From Symbiopectobacterium purcellii (GTDB taxonomy: Bacteria; Pseudomonadota; Gammaproteobacteria; Enterobacterales; Enterobacteriaceae): DNA of 64,000 bases. Made by a program: the position numbers and the translations under genes. The notes beneath the pieces are model-generated. The model was given only the letters and a program-made list of their open reading frames with translations, was not told the DNA's origin and made no database searches. Below are positions 9,363 through 18,477 of this stretch, in pieces. Numbering within the stretch: position 1 is the first letter of the stretch; each line of letters starts with the position of its first letter. The DNA is taken from positions 1,426,001-1,490,000 of the forward strand of contig NZ_CP081864.1 in NCBI RefSeq assembly GCF_019797845.1, read 5' to 3'.

Positions 9363-9797
9363 ATGTTTGATTCCATCTTAGTCGTATGTGTAGGCAATAT
9401 TTGCCGCTCCCCGACCGGGGAGCGGTTACTAAAACAGTTGTTGCCGAATAAAAGAATTGCTTCTGCGGGACTGGGGGCACTGGTTGAGCATGCCGCAGAT
9501 AACACCGCCAGTGATGTGGCCAGTGCGCACGGCCTTTCACTGGAAGGCCACTCCGCCCAGCAACTCACTAAATCTCTTTGCAGAGAATATGACCTGATTT
9601 TGGTGATGGAAAAGGGCCACATCGATGCCGTGGGGCGCATGGCACCGGAAGTGCGTGGCAAAACAATGTTGTTTGGCCACTGGCTGAACCAGCGAGAAAT
9701 TGCTGACCCTTATCGCAAAAGCCGTGAGGCTTTTGAATTTGTTTATTTGCAACTAGAGCAGTCGGCCCAAAAATGGGCGCAGGCTTTAAATCGATAA
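9363..9797 (+). CDS. wzb: Wzb-like low-molecular-weight protein tyrosine phosphatase
   Basis: Cytosolic phosphatase of 144 residues that dephosphorylates the Wzc tyrosine tail, letting the export kinase cycle. The phosphate-binding loop C-X5-R is present as C9 to R15 (CVGNICRSP), and the general-acid aspartate sits in the IADPYRKS motif near residue 119. Positioned 26 bases after wza and 15 bases before wzc, evidently one transcript. No defect is visible. Confidence 0.95.
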   Translation: MFDSILVVCVGNICRSPTGERLLKQLLPNKRIASAGLGALVEHAADNTASDVASAHGLSLEGHSAQQLTKSLCREYDLILVMEKGHIDAVGRMAPEVRGKTMLFGHWLNQREIADPYRKSREAFEFVYLQLEQSAQKWAQALNR

Positions 9798-9812
9798 TTT
9801 TCAGAGAAACCG

Positions 9813-11984
9813 ATGGCAGAGAAAAATTCAGTGAAAACATCTGAAACTGATCGTTCAGATGAGATTGATTTGGGGCGATTCCTTGGAACCCTGCTAGATA
9901 ATCGTTGGTTAATCATTGGTGTAACGGCGTTGTTTACCATTGTGGGTATTGCTTATGCCATGCTGGCGACGCCGATTTATAAAGCGGATGCGCTGATTCA
10001 GGTGGAGCAAAGCGGCGGTGATTCTTTGATCAAAGATATTTCCAGCATGTTGCCGGATGCCAAGCCACAATCAGCTGCTGAAATTGAGCTGATTAAATCG
10101 CGGATGGTGATGGGGAAAACCGTTACTGATCTGACGCTGGATATTGATGTGCGTCAGAAATACTTCCCTGTTATTGGTCGAGGCATTGCGCGGTTAACCG
10201 ATGCTGAACCGGGTAAAATCGCTGTTTCACGTTTGGATGTACCCGAAAGTTGGCAAGATGAAGTGATTACGCTAGAGGTACTCGATAACCAAAACTATCG
10301 TATATCTGGTGGTGATACACTCAACTTTGATGGCAAAGTTGGTCAAGTAGAAAGTCATAACAGTATTGAAATACTGGTTAGTGATATTGCAGCTGAAAAG
10401 GGTACGGTTTTTCGAGTGAGAAAGCTGAATCCTTTAACGGTCATTAATAATTTGTTGGACGACTTTACCGTCGCAGACAAAGGGAAAGACACTGGAGTTT
10501 TAGGGCTAAGTTTGGAAGGTACAGATCCGGCGTTAACCACTAAAATTTTGAACAGTATTAGCCAAAACTATTTGCAGCAGAATGTAGAGCGCAAATCAGA
10601 AGAAGCGTCACGCAGCCTTGAGTTTTTAAAAGAGCAATTGCCAAATATCCGCGGTCAGTTGAATGATGCAGAAAATAAATTAAATACCTTCCGTCAGCAG
10701 AATGACTCAGTAGATTTATCTTTGGAAGCTAAAGCTGTATTAGACACCATGGTGTCTGTTGAATCTCAGCTTAATGAGTTGACGTTCAAAGAAGCTGAAA
10801 TATCCAAGTTATATACTCGGGAACACCCTGCTTATCGTGCTTTGATGGAAAAACGTAAAACGTTGCAACAAGAACGCGATAAAATTAATAAGCGGGTAGG
10901 GGCAATGCCAAAGACGCAGCAAGAAGTTTTGCGTTTAACTCGCGATGTTCAATCTGGACAAGATGTTTATATGCAACTGCTGAATAAGCAGCAAGAGTTA
11001 AGTATTAATAAAGTCAGCACCGTTGGCAATGTCCGTATCATCGACAAAGCAGTTGTTCAGCCTAAACCTGTTAAACCTAAAAAAACGTTAATTGTTCTAT
11101 TAGCTATGGTTTTAGGTGGAATGATATCGACAGCATTTGTCATATTGAAAACTCTTTTACATAAAGGTATTGAAAGTCCGGAGCAATTAGAAGAATTGGG
11201 TATTAATGTGTATGCTAGCGTGCCGCTTTCTGAATGGCAGCAGAAGAAAGATAAAGCGCTGCTGGCGAAAGGCAAGAAAAGCAACACACGTTCTACAGAA
11301 TTGTTGGCACTCGGGAACCCCGCTGACTTAGCCATTGAGGCCATCCGAAGTCTACGTACTAGCTTGCACTTTGCGATGATGGAAGCCAAAAACAATGTGC
11401 TAATGATCTCGGGCGCGAGTCCCTCAATTGGTAAGACCTTTATTAGCGCTAACCTTGGTGCCGTGATCGCACAAGCAGGGCAGCGTGTGCTGATTGTTGA
11501 CTGTGATATGCGCAAAGGTTATGCCCATGAGTTGATGGGCTCACATAGTAATAATGGTCTTTCAGACATTCTTTCTGGACAGATGCAGATCAAAGATGCG
11601 GTAAGTAAAACCCATATGGAGGGGATGGATTTTATCCCGCGAGGTCAGGTGCCGCCTAATCCTTCTGAGTTGTTGATGCATAGCCGCTTCGCTGAGTTTA
11701 TTAAGTGGACTGCAGAGAATTACGATTTGGTGTTGTTGGATACTCCTCCTATTCTGGCCGTGACAGATGCCGCGATTATTAGTCGGCATGCAGGTACATC
11801 TTTACTTGTAGCTCGTTTTGAAATGAATACAGTTAAAGAGATTGAAGTGAGTATGCGTCGTTTTGAACAGAATGGTACTGAGATTAAAGGTGTGATTCTT
11901 AACAAGATTGATAAGCGTGCTGCTGGTTATTATGGGTATGGTAATTATCATTATTATACTTATGAGTACAAAACAGATAAATAG
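9813..11984 (+). CDS. wzc: Wzc-like bacterial tyrosine autokinase / polysaccharide co-polymerase
   Basis: Inner-membrane PCP-2a protein of 723 residues that, with Wza, spans the periplasm and controls polymer length and export. Two membrane segments (near residues 31-52 and 428-448) flank a periplasmic Wzz-type region with coiled coil (about 270-400). The cytosolic BY-kinase domain has Walker A (SPSIGKT, near residue 535), Walker A' (LIVDCDMRKG, near 560) and Walker B (LVLLDTPP). The tail is a tyrosine cluster (YYGYGNYHYYTYEY), the autophosphorylation site removed by Wzb. All kinase motifs look intact. The A+T content starts to rise through this gene. Confidence 0.95.
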   Translation: MAEKNSVKTSETDRSDEIDLGRFLGTLLDNRWLIIGVTALFTIVGIAYAMLATPIYKADALIQVEQSGGDSLIKDISSMLPDAKPQSAAEIELIKSRMVMGKTVTDLTLDIDVRQKYFPVIGRGIARLTDAEPGKIAVSRLDVPESWQDEVITLEVLDNQNYRISGGDTLNFDGKVGQVESHNSIEILVSDIAAEKGTVFRVRKLNPLTVINNLLDDFTVADKGKDTGVLGLSLEGTDPALTTKILNSISQNYLQQNVERKSEEASRSLEFLKEQLPNIRGQLNDAENKLNTFRQQNDSVDLSLEAKAVLDTMVSVESQLNELTFKEAEISKLYTREHPAYRALMEKRKTLQQERDKINKRVGAMPKTQQEVLRLTRDVQSGQDVYMQLLNKQQELSINKVSTVGNVRIIDKAVVQPKPVKPKKTLIVLLAMVLGGMISTAFVILKTLLHKGIESPEQLEELGINVYASVPLSEWQQKKDKALLAKGKKSNTRSTELLALGNPADLAIEAIRSLRTSLHFAMMEAKNNVLMISGASPSIGKTFISANLGAVIAQAGQRVLIVDCDMRKGYAHELMGSHSNNGLSDILSGQMQIKDAVSKTHMEGMDFIPRGQVPPNPSELLMHSRFAEFIKWTAENYDLVLLDTPPILAVTDAAIISRHAGTSLLVARFEMNTVKEIEVSMRRFEQNGTEIKGVILNKIDKRAAGYYGYGNYHYYTYEYKTDK

Positions 11985-11994
11985 TTATTCATTC

Positions 11995-12026
11995 CATCCT
12001 TTATCTGTTTTAACAGATGAAGGATG
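11995..12026 (+). promoter_or_regulatory. Hairpin between wzc and the glycan-specific genes
   Basis: CATCCTTTATCTGTT (11995-12009) pairs with AACAGATGAAGGATG (12012-12026) as a 15-bp stem with one G-T wobble and an almost closed loop. It lacks a T run, so it is not a classic terminator. It may be an attenuator or an RNA-stability element. A stem-loop at the same place, after wzc, is described for the E. coli K30 locus. It marks the junction between conserved export genes and the variable region. Confidence 0.6.
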
Positions 12027-12049
12027 GTCATTATATTGGATTAAAATTC

Positions 12050-13048
12050 ATGAAATCTAAAAGAATAGGGATTATTTGTTACCCCGGTTTGGAATTGGAT
12101 AAGATAATCGCAGCATGCAAAGATGAACATCTCGATTATAAAATTATAGATTTTTTTTCGACGGACTGGTTAGAACAATGCACTCCTGATATTCAGGGCT
12201 ACCTTGTGCGACCGCCTTGTATTTATCAGGAACATAAAAGTATTTTTGATGAAAGAGTGTATTATATAAATCATGTTCTGAAGAAAAAAACATATCCATC
12301 TTTTTCCGAAATATATACTTATGAAAACAAAAGAAATATGCACCTTTTTTTAAGTGGTTATAATATACCGCATGCTAAAACAGTGGTTTTTTTAGATAAA
12401 AAGAATGCATTAAACCATTCAAAAGAAATTAATTATCCCGTGATATATAAGAGTAACATCGGTGCGGGTGGTTCCGTAGTTAAGGTAATAGAAAACAAGC
12501 GGCAGTTTGAAAATATTGCCCATTCCATCTTTGGTCGATTATCACCAGAGCTAAGTATTGGTTGGTTTCCTTATATAAAGTATAAAAATATACCATTACC
12601 TCGATTAGGTCGTGCTACGAAACACTATATGCTAATCCAAGAGTTCTTAAAGATTAAATGGGAGTGGAGAATGATTAGGATTGGTAATAGTTATTTTGGG
12701 CATCAAAAATTATTAGGTGATAATGGGTTTGCTAGTGGCTCTGAACTTGTTGGGTGGGAAATGCCTAGCAATGAACTTTTAGCATTATTACACAATACTA
12801 CAGAAAATATGAATATGCGCTGTATGGTTTTAGATATATTTGAAACGGAAAATGGTGAGTATTTTGTCAATGAAATGCAAAGTATAATCGGCGCATATAG
12901 ACCATATCAGATGAAAGTGAATGGTGTCCCTGGGCGGTATATTTATAAAGATAATTCTTTTGTATTTGAAGAAGGAATCCATTGTCAAAATGCATGCTGG
13001 AATCTTAGGGTTAAAGACTTTTCGGATATTTTAGACGCTGAGGGATAA
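12050..13048 (+). CDS. ATP-grasp family ligase of the exopolysaccharide locus
   Basis: Encodes 332 residues from the ATG at 12050, where the fold begins with KRIGIICYPG; an ATG at 12017 would add 11 residues lying in the preceding hairpin. ATP-grasp features: a pre-ATP-grasp alpha/beta domain (1-100), the ATP lysine and glycine loop (PVIYKSNIGAGGS), the strand YMLIQEFLKIKWEWRM that contacts adenine, and a C-terminal metal-site segment (MVLDIFETENGEYFVNEMQ). Such enzymes join a carboxylate to an amine through an acyl phosphate (the RimK/carboxylate-amine ligase type). The next gene starts one base after its stop and looks like an opine synthase. That suggests it forms an amide between the opine-like amino acid and a uronic acid. 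Substrates are inferred. Base composition is strongly A+T-rich, like the genes after it. Confidence 0.75.
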   Translation: MKSKRIGIICYPGLELDKIIAACKDEHLDYKIIDFFSTDWLEQCTPDIQGYLVRPPCIYQEHKSIFDERVYYINHVLKKKTYPSFSEIYTYENKRNMHLFLSGYNIPHAKTVVFLDKKNALNHSKEINYPVIYKSNIGAGGSVVKVIENKRQFENIAHSIFGRLSPELSIGWFPYIKYKNIPLPRLGRATKHYMLIQEFLKIKWEWRMIRIGNSYFGHQKLLGDNGFASGSELVGWEMPSNELLALLHNTTENMNMRCMVLDIFETENGEYFVNEMQSIIGAYRPYQMKVNGVPGRYIYKDNSFVFEEGIHCQNACWNLRVKDFSDILDAEG

Positions 13049-13049
13049 T

Positions 13050-14174
13050 ATGGGGAATTTTATTGGAGTTTTTGGTACGTCAAGTAAAAAATTTGAAAAT
13101 AGAATTCCATTACACCCTGCTTTATTCTCTAGTATTCCTGGTTCTGTAAAAAAAAATTTAATTTTCGAGTCTGGATATGGTGAGAAATTTGGTATAACAG
13201 ATGATTTTTTTAGTGAACACTTTGCTGGTGTTGCTACGAGAGAACAACTCTTTTCTGAATCAGATGTTTTTTTGCTCCCCAAACCTGAACTAGATGATTT
13301 TAAGTTTTTCTCTGAAGGGAAAATTCTTTGGGGATGGGCTCATTGCGTTCAGGGTGTTGAAATTACTAGTGCGGCTATTGCAAGTGGAATGACTATAATT
13401 GCCTGGGAAGCTATGTATGGAGGAAAAGATCACACTCACATTTTTTATAGGAATAATGAACTAGCTGGTTATGCTGCAGTACAGCATATGATGATGCTGA
13501 CTGGGAAAACTGGCTATTTTGGTAAAAACCTTAAGGCGGCTGTTCTCGGGTTTGGTGCAACAGCTAGAGGTGCTATAAATAGTTTGAGATCTTTAGGTAT
13601 TAATGAAGTGACGGTATATAGTAATCGTCCAAGTTATTTAATAAATGCGCCTATCGAAAATGTATCATACTTCAGAATTATCAGAGAGCAGGGTAAATCA
13701 ATTTTATTAGAAAATCAAAATGGCAAGTTTGAGAGCTCTTCATCAGTTTTATCTGATTTCGATATCATTGTTAATTGTGTGCTCCAAGATACAATGAATC
13801 CGATGGTGTTTATAACTGAAGCTGACTTGATAAGATTTAAAAGACATGTGGATATCATTGATATAAGCTGTGATAAAGGTATGGGATTCTCCTTTGCACA
13901 ACCAACATCATTTGCTGAACCAGTATTGAAAATTGCTAATTTGGTTCGCTACTACTGTGTTGACCATACACCAACGTTATATTGGGATTCTGCATCCTAT
14001 GAGATAACGAAGTCTATTTTGGACTTCTTACCTGATTTAGTGCACAACAGTTGGATGTCGAACTCTATATTGTCTGATGCAGTCGAAATACACAATGGAC
14101 ATATCAAAAATGAAAAAATCATTTCATTTCAAGAAAGAGCTAACAAATACCCTCACAAACTAAAATATGAATAA
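13050..14174 (+). CDS. N-(carboxyethyl)amino-acid synthase-like dehydrogenase (AlaDH/PNT fold)
   Basis: Encodes 374 residues with the alanine dehydrogenase/transhydrogenase N-terminal layout (RIPLHP near residue 25 corresponds to the family's substrate-arginine strand). A Rossmann domain with the dinucleotide loop AVLGFGATARGA lies at about residue 165. A conserved substrate-domain segment reads WEAMYGGKDHTHIFYRNNE. The architecture fits N5-(carboxyethyl)ornithine synthase, which reductively condenses pyruvate with the side-chain amine of ornithine or lysine. Its stop overlaps the wzx start by 8 bases, and its start lies 1 base after the ATP-grasp gene, so the three are translationally coupled. 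Inside a sugar locus it most likely supplies an N-(1-carboxyethyl)-lysine or -ornithine substituent. An alanine or saccharopine dehydrogenase role is a less likely alternative. Confidence 0.68.
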   Translation: MGNFIGVFGTSSKKFENRIPLHPALFSSIPGSVKKNLIFESGYGEKFGITDDFFSEHFAGVATREQLFSESDVFLLPKPELDDFKFFSEGKILWGWAHCVQGVEITSAAIASGMTIIAWEAMYGGKDHTHIFYRNNELAGYAAVQHMMMLTGKTGYFGKNLKAAVLGFGATARGAINSLRSLGINEVTVYSNRPSYLINAPIENVSYFRIIREQGKSILLENQNGKFESSSSVLSDFDIIVNCVLQDTMNPMVFITEADLIRFKRHVDIIDISCDKGMGFSFAQPTSFAEPVLKIANLVRYYCVDHTPTLYWDSASYEITKSILDFLPDLVHNSWMSNSILSDAVEIHNGHIKNEKIISFQERANKYPHKLKYE

Positions 14175-15387
14175 AAAATCAATTATTAAAAATATAATTA
14201 GCTTCGGCATTGTAGATTTTATTGGTGTTGCTATACCAATTATTACTATGCCGATTCTAACTAGAAGCATTGGCCTAGAACTGTATGGTGTTTATCTTTT
14301 ATTCACTACGATTTTGACGTTTGGTTTCACTGTCATTGATTATGTAGTGCATTATGTTGGCGTTAGATCTGTTGCAAAAACAAGTGAAAATAAAAAAAAG
14401 ACAATATTAAAATACATCAATTTTCAACAGATAAGATTGATTTTGTTGATGGTATATATACTTTGTGTAGCTGCTTATTGCTCTATATACCAAAGGGCTT
14501 ATTTTTATCTCTTTGTAGGTAACGGCGCAATATATTTACTAGGATATTTTTTTAGTAGTCCATGGTTTTTCCAAGCGATTAACAAAGTCTCATTACTGGC
14601 AATAAGTTCTCTCATATCAAGATTATGTAGTTTGGTGTTTATACTTTTTTTTATTAAAAATGAAAGTGATTTTTTTGTACTGTTCTATGTATCCTCTGTT
14701 CCTGTATTGATAGCAGGACTAGGAATGCGATATTTACTATTCTGTAATTATGGAATAGGCATCATGGGTCGGTTTAAACTTCATACGATATTATCCTATT
14801 TTAAAAATGGGTATGGTGTATTTATTGGTATTCTTGCACCAAATTTCTACAATGCAATACCCGTAATGTATTTGGCTGGTGTCAGTAATCAACAGGAGTT
14901 CGCTAAATTTGCGATTGCTATGCGAGTATGTGGTTTGATATATATAATCCAAAATGTTTACTCTAAAGCAATATATCCTTTTCTTTCTAGAAGTAAGATC
15001 AATTACGTAAAAACTTTATTGCTGGTGAATGGTTTTTTTTCATGTTCGGTGGCCATTTTTTTAGCATTGTTTGGTCAAAACATATTAGAATTTATATTGA
15101 ATATAGATTACTCTGATGGTGGCTTTTATCTTAATACGTTATTAATTAGCATGATATTTGTAGGGGCAGCTAATTCATACAGTCAGGGGTTCTTCTTGCC
15201 AAGAGGTTTTGATTATATATTTAGAGATGTATCAGTGATTGTTTCGAGTATATCAGGAATTAGTTGTTTTTTTCTAATATATCTTTATGGGGTTATAGGT
15301 GCTGTCGGTGGGATATTTTTTGCTAGATTACTTTTTTTTATTTTTTATGGTTTTAACTATTTTAAACTTACAAATAGATTCATTTAG
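14167..15387 (+). CDS. wzx: Wzx-like O-unit/exopolysaccharide repeat flippase
   Basis: Polytopic membrane protein of 406 residues of the MOP (polysaccharide transport) superfamily, which moves undecaprenyl-diphosphate-linked repeats to the periplasmic face. About twelve hydrophobic segments can be read. The N-terminal pattern FGIVDFIGVAIPIITMPILT followed by LYGVYLL is typical of Wzx. Codon use is strongly A+T-rich. Its start overlaps the end of the dehydrogenase gene. Wzx proteins tend to be selective for the repeat structure, so its coupling to the modification genes suggests that the decorated unit is what is flipped. Gene intact. Confidence 0.88.
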   Translation: MNKKSIIKNIISFGIVDFIGVAIPIITMPILTRSIGLELYGVYLLFTTILTFGFTVIDYVVHYVGVRSVAKTSENKKKTILKYINFQQIRLILLMVYILCVAAYCSIYQRAYFYLFVGNGAIYLLGYFFSSPWFFQAINKVSLLAISSLISRLCSLVFILFFIKNESDFFVLFYVSSVPVLIAGLGMRYLLFCNYGIGIMGRFKLHTILSYFKNGYGVFIGILAPNFYNAIPVMYLAGVSNQQEFAKFAIAMRVCGLIYIIQNVYSKAIYPFLSRSKINYVKTLLLVNGFFSCSVAIFLALFGQNILEFILNIDYSDGGFYLNTLLISMIFVGAANSYSQGFFLPRGFDYIFRDVSVIVSSISGISCFFLIYLYGVIGAVGGIFFARLLFFIFYGFNYFKLTNRFI

Positions 15388-15441
15388 TTTTTTTGAATTT
15401 CGTCATAAGTATTTTTGAGAATTCAACATAGGCGCATATTA

Positions 15442-16526
15442 ATGGGATTTTTTGTTTGTATCGTCGTTTTGTGGCTTATATCTATGGGGGATTAGCAAAG
15501 TCACGATTCGAGGCTGGGTGGCTAAATTATGTATATACGCGCCACCATTCCTAATTTATTTTGCTACCGCTGCATTACAATTTAATGTTGGCTCAGATTA
15601 CACATCCTACATTTATATTTATGAAAACCCCTTTTTTTTAGGGAAGTATTTAAATGCAGGCGAATATTTTTCCTACTTAATAAATGTTTTTTTTAGGGTG
15701 GTTTAAAGCGTCTTCTCAATTTGTTTTTGTCATTATTCATTGATTCAAACTATTTTTCTATTCTATTAGATATCCACCTTGAAGGGAAAAGGGTATACGG
15801 TCTAGTTTTTTTTGTGTTTTTTATACTGTTAGCAATATTTACAACAATCAATTAAATGGATTGAGACAGTATACCGCTCTAATCATCTTTCCTATAATTA
15901 CAAATTTTATTTGTGAAAGAAAAAATATTAAGGAGATTGTATTAATACTTTTCCCCATGACATTTTATTTGACTGCTGTATTATTTTTTATCGCATACTC
16001 ACTTAGATACATCAGTGCTATTTTGAGTGAAAATATTTTTTGCTATTTTTATTATTAGTGCCCCAGTTTATTATTTTGGTGGGGAATATATAAAGCCATT
16101 TATGTCACTCATGGGCGGTAGTTATTCATTTTACGAAGATAGTGAGTATTTTGACGGTGTTGATTTTAACGTGATTATCACTAAGATATACTACTTACCA
16201 GCAATTCTATTATTTTACTTTGTCTATGCTAAAGATAATATTTTGTCGATTCAGTATGATAATTATTTTAAAATGTGTGTTTTTATATTCACAGTTATTT
16301 AACGGTCGTTTTTTTAATGTTATACGTTGGTTTGTTAGGGAGAGTTTCAGCATATTTCGTTTTCTTTTATGCATTCCCTTTTTATTATTTATTTTTTTAT
16401 TTTAACGATAGACATAAATCGGTTATTGCTCGACTGGTTTCACTTTATGCTATTATTCCTTATATAGCTAAAGTAACCTTCCTCGCAAAAGCAGAATTTT
16501 TATATAAAAGTTACATATTTAATTGA
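15442..16526 (+). pseudogene. wzy: wzy-like (EpsG-type) polysaccharide polymerase, broken by several frameshifts
   Basis: Between wzx and the first glycosyltransferase lies about 1.1 kb whose hydrophobic coding potential changes frame repeatedly. Pieces in order: MGFFVCIVVLWLISM (from 15442); a stretch with LQFNVGSDYTSYIYIY (to about 15695), the arginine/glycine-aspartate region typical of EpsG-like polymerases; WFKASSQFVFVII (from 15699); IDSNYFSILLD (from 15739); NQLNGLRQYTALIIFP (from 15846); then pieces ending near 16040 and 16290; and a C-terminal part to 16526. Joined, they give one multi-helix protein of about 360 residues, the expected size. At least five indels are needed. wzx and the transferases on either side are intact. 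No other polymerase candidate is visible here, so polymerisation would fail unless these are assembly errors. Confidence 0.8.
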
Positions 16527-16556
16527 TATTATATTTACATAGAGACCTTTTCAATA

Positions 16557-17663
16557 ATGAAGATTGCTATTTTCATACCTAATTTTTTACAAGGTGGTGC
16601 AGAAACTGTTATGGTTAATATTGCTAACTACATGGCAGATATGGGGCATCAAATCGATTTAATTGTCGCTGAAAATCGTGGGCCTTTAAAAGATATAGTT
16701 TCTGAAAAAATCAATATTAATAATTTAAATTGTGGTAGGGTTATATTTTCTCTACCTAAGCTTGTTTTTTATTTTTTAAATAAAAAACCTGATGTTTTCT
16801 TTTCAACGTTGAAAGAAAATAATGTTGTTGCTATTTTAGCTAGTATTATTTCGCTATCCAAGGCTAAAGTGGTTATTCGAGAAGCTAACACACTAAGTGA
16901 AGAGTTTTCTAGAGAGTCGAAATTGTTACAAAAAATTAAACTCTTTCTCGTTAAGTTTTTGTATCCCCGGGCAGATAGAGTTGTGGCTTTATCATTTCAT
17001 ATGAAAAATGATATTGATAACTTTCTTGCTATAGATTCAAAAAAAATAAAGGTTATCTATAATCCCGTAAATATTGAACGACTAGATGAGCTAAGTAAAG
17101 TTGATTGTATTAAAGGCAATCCTATATTAAATCCAGCAGTGAAAAACATAGTGTCTGTTGCTCGATTATATAAATCTAAGGGATACGATACAATTCTACA
17201 TGCATTGAGCTTGTTAAAGAAAAAGGGTCATCAATTTCATTTTTATGCAGTTGGTGATGGTCCTGAGAACGAAGACCTTGTGCGTTTGACTGATGAATTA
17301 CAATTATCAGATTGTGTTTCTTTTTTAGGATTTAAAAAAAATCCCTTTTCTATTTTAAGTAACGCGGACTGCTTTGTGTTAGCCTCACATTACGAGGGAA
17401 TGCCAAATAGTCTTTTGCAAGCAATGGCTTTAAATATTCCAATTATATGCTCTGATAGTCCTGGTGCTTCATCCGAGGTCTTAGAAAGAGGAAAATTTGG
17501 ATATCTTTTCCCTGTAAATGATTATGAGTGCTTATCAAAATTATTAGATAAGTTGTTTAGTAATGATAAAGCAAAGGTAGATACTCGGACTATAATTATT
17601 AAAAATCATAATGCAGATAGAATTATGCAGGAATACACAACAACTTTGACTTCTTGGGATTGA
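16557..17663 (+). CDS. Glycosyltransferase family 4 protein
   Basis: GT-B-fold retaining glycosyltransferase of 368 residues, cytosolic, acting on the lipid-linked repeat. N-terminal GGAETVMVNIANYM loop (near residue 14) and a C-terminal nucleotide-sugar domain with VSVARLYKSKGYDTIL (about 198) and HYEGMPNSLLQAM (about 280). The usual E-X7-E motif here reads E-X7-Q, a variation seen in part of the family, so activity is still expected. Sugar specificity cannot be read from sequence. One of three transferases which, with the initiating enzyme, imply a repeat of about four sugars. Confidence 0.88.
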   Translation: MKIAIFIPNFLQGGAETVMVNIANYMADMGHQIDLIVAENRGPLKDIVSEKININNLNCGRVIFSLPKLVFYFLNKKPDVFFSTLKENNVVAILASIISLSKAKVVIREANTLSEEFSRESKLLQKIKLFLVKFLYPRADRVVALSFHMKNDIDNFLAIDSKKIKVIYNPVNIERLDELSKVDCIKGNPILNPAVKNIVSVARLYKSKGYDTILHALSLLKKKGHQFHFYAVGDGPENEDLVRLTDELQLSDCVSFLGFKKNPFSILSNADCFVLASHYEGMPNSLLQAMALNIPIICSDSPGASSEVLERGKFGYLFPVNDYECLSKLLDKLFSNDKAKVDTRTIIIKNHNADRIMQEYTTTLTSWD

Positions 17664-17669
17664 TATAAA

Positions 17670-18443
17670 ATGGAAATTAAATCACTTGAAATATTAATAT
17701 CAACCTTAAATGATGGGGTGTTTAATATTAAATTAAACAAAGAGTACGATGTACTCATTGTTCACCAAATAACCAATGGGAAAATGACTGATTATGAAAG
17801 TTATTATAATCAAAATATCGCTAGTGAGCGAGTAAGGTATATTCAAAGTAATACCATAGGTCTTTCAAAAAGTAGAAATATAGCATTAAAAAACTCTTGT
17901 GGTAAATACTTATGGATCATGGATGATGATGTCGAAGTGTTGGATAATCTTGAAGATAGAATTGTTGAATGCTTCGAATCTAATCATTGCGATATTGTTA
18001 TATTAAATCATTTTTTTAGCAACCAAGAAATAATTGATACTAGAGAGAAACAATTTCATCACAATAAAATTTCTGCTGCTGGCATCTGTTCCATTGATAT
18101 ATGTATGAGGCGAGAAGTTAATAAAAGTATTTTCTTTGACGAGAATTTTGGTCTTGGAACTTCGCTTCCTTCCGGTGAGGAATATATATTTATAACTGAT
18201 GCGTTAGATAATGGTTATAAGGTTTATCAAAGCAATATTCTGTCATCAACACATCCTGAGATTTCTTCCGGCTTAGATTTTTTTAGTACATCAAATAAAG
18301 TAAGGGCAAAAAAAGCCATGTTCAAACGTGTGTTTAAAAGAATTGGAAGTGTTATGATGTTTTGCTTTTTTATAAAGAAAATCCCTTTGTTAATAAAAAA
18401 AAGAAAGGTGCTTTTCTTTGCTTACAATGCATTTATAAAATAA
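17670..18443 (+). CDS. Glycosyltransferase family 2-like protein
   Basis: Encodes 257 residues, GT-A type. The nucleotide-binding metal motif is IMDDDVEVLDN (D-D-D around residues 89-91). It is preceded by GLSKSRNIALKNSCGKYLW, the conserved GT2 segment that leads to the DxD. The C-terminal half has a basic amphipathic and hydrophobic stretch (about 220-250) likely to touch the membrane. It starts 6 bases after the preceding gene, with no strong ribosome-binding site, so translation may be coupled. Donor and acceptor unknown. The A+T-rich composition matches its neighbours. Confidence 0.8.
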   Translation: MEIKSLEILISTLNDGVFNIKLNKEYDVLIVHQITNGKMTDYESYYNQNIASERVRYIQSNTIGLSKSRNIALKNSCGKYLWIMDDDVEVLDNLEDRIVECFESNHCDIVILNHFFSNQEIIDTREKQFHHNKISAAGICSIDICMRREVNKSIFFDENFGLGTSLPSGEEYIFITDALDNGYKVYQSNILSSTHPEISSGLDFFSTSNKVRAKKAMFKRVFKRIGSVMMFCFFIKKIPLLIKKRKVLFFAYNAFIK

Positions 18444-18477
18444 CTTCTCAATAACCGATATCTAGGGGAAAGATATT

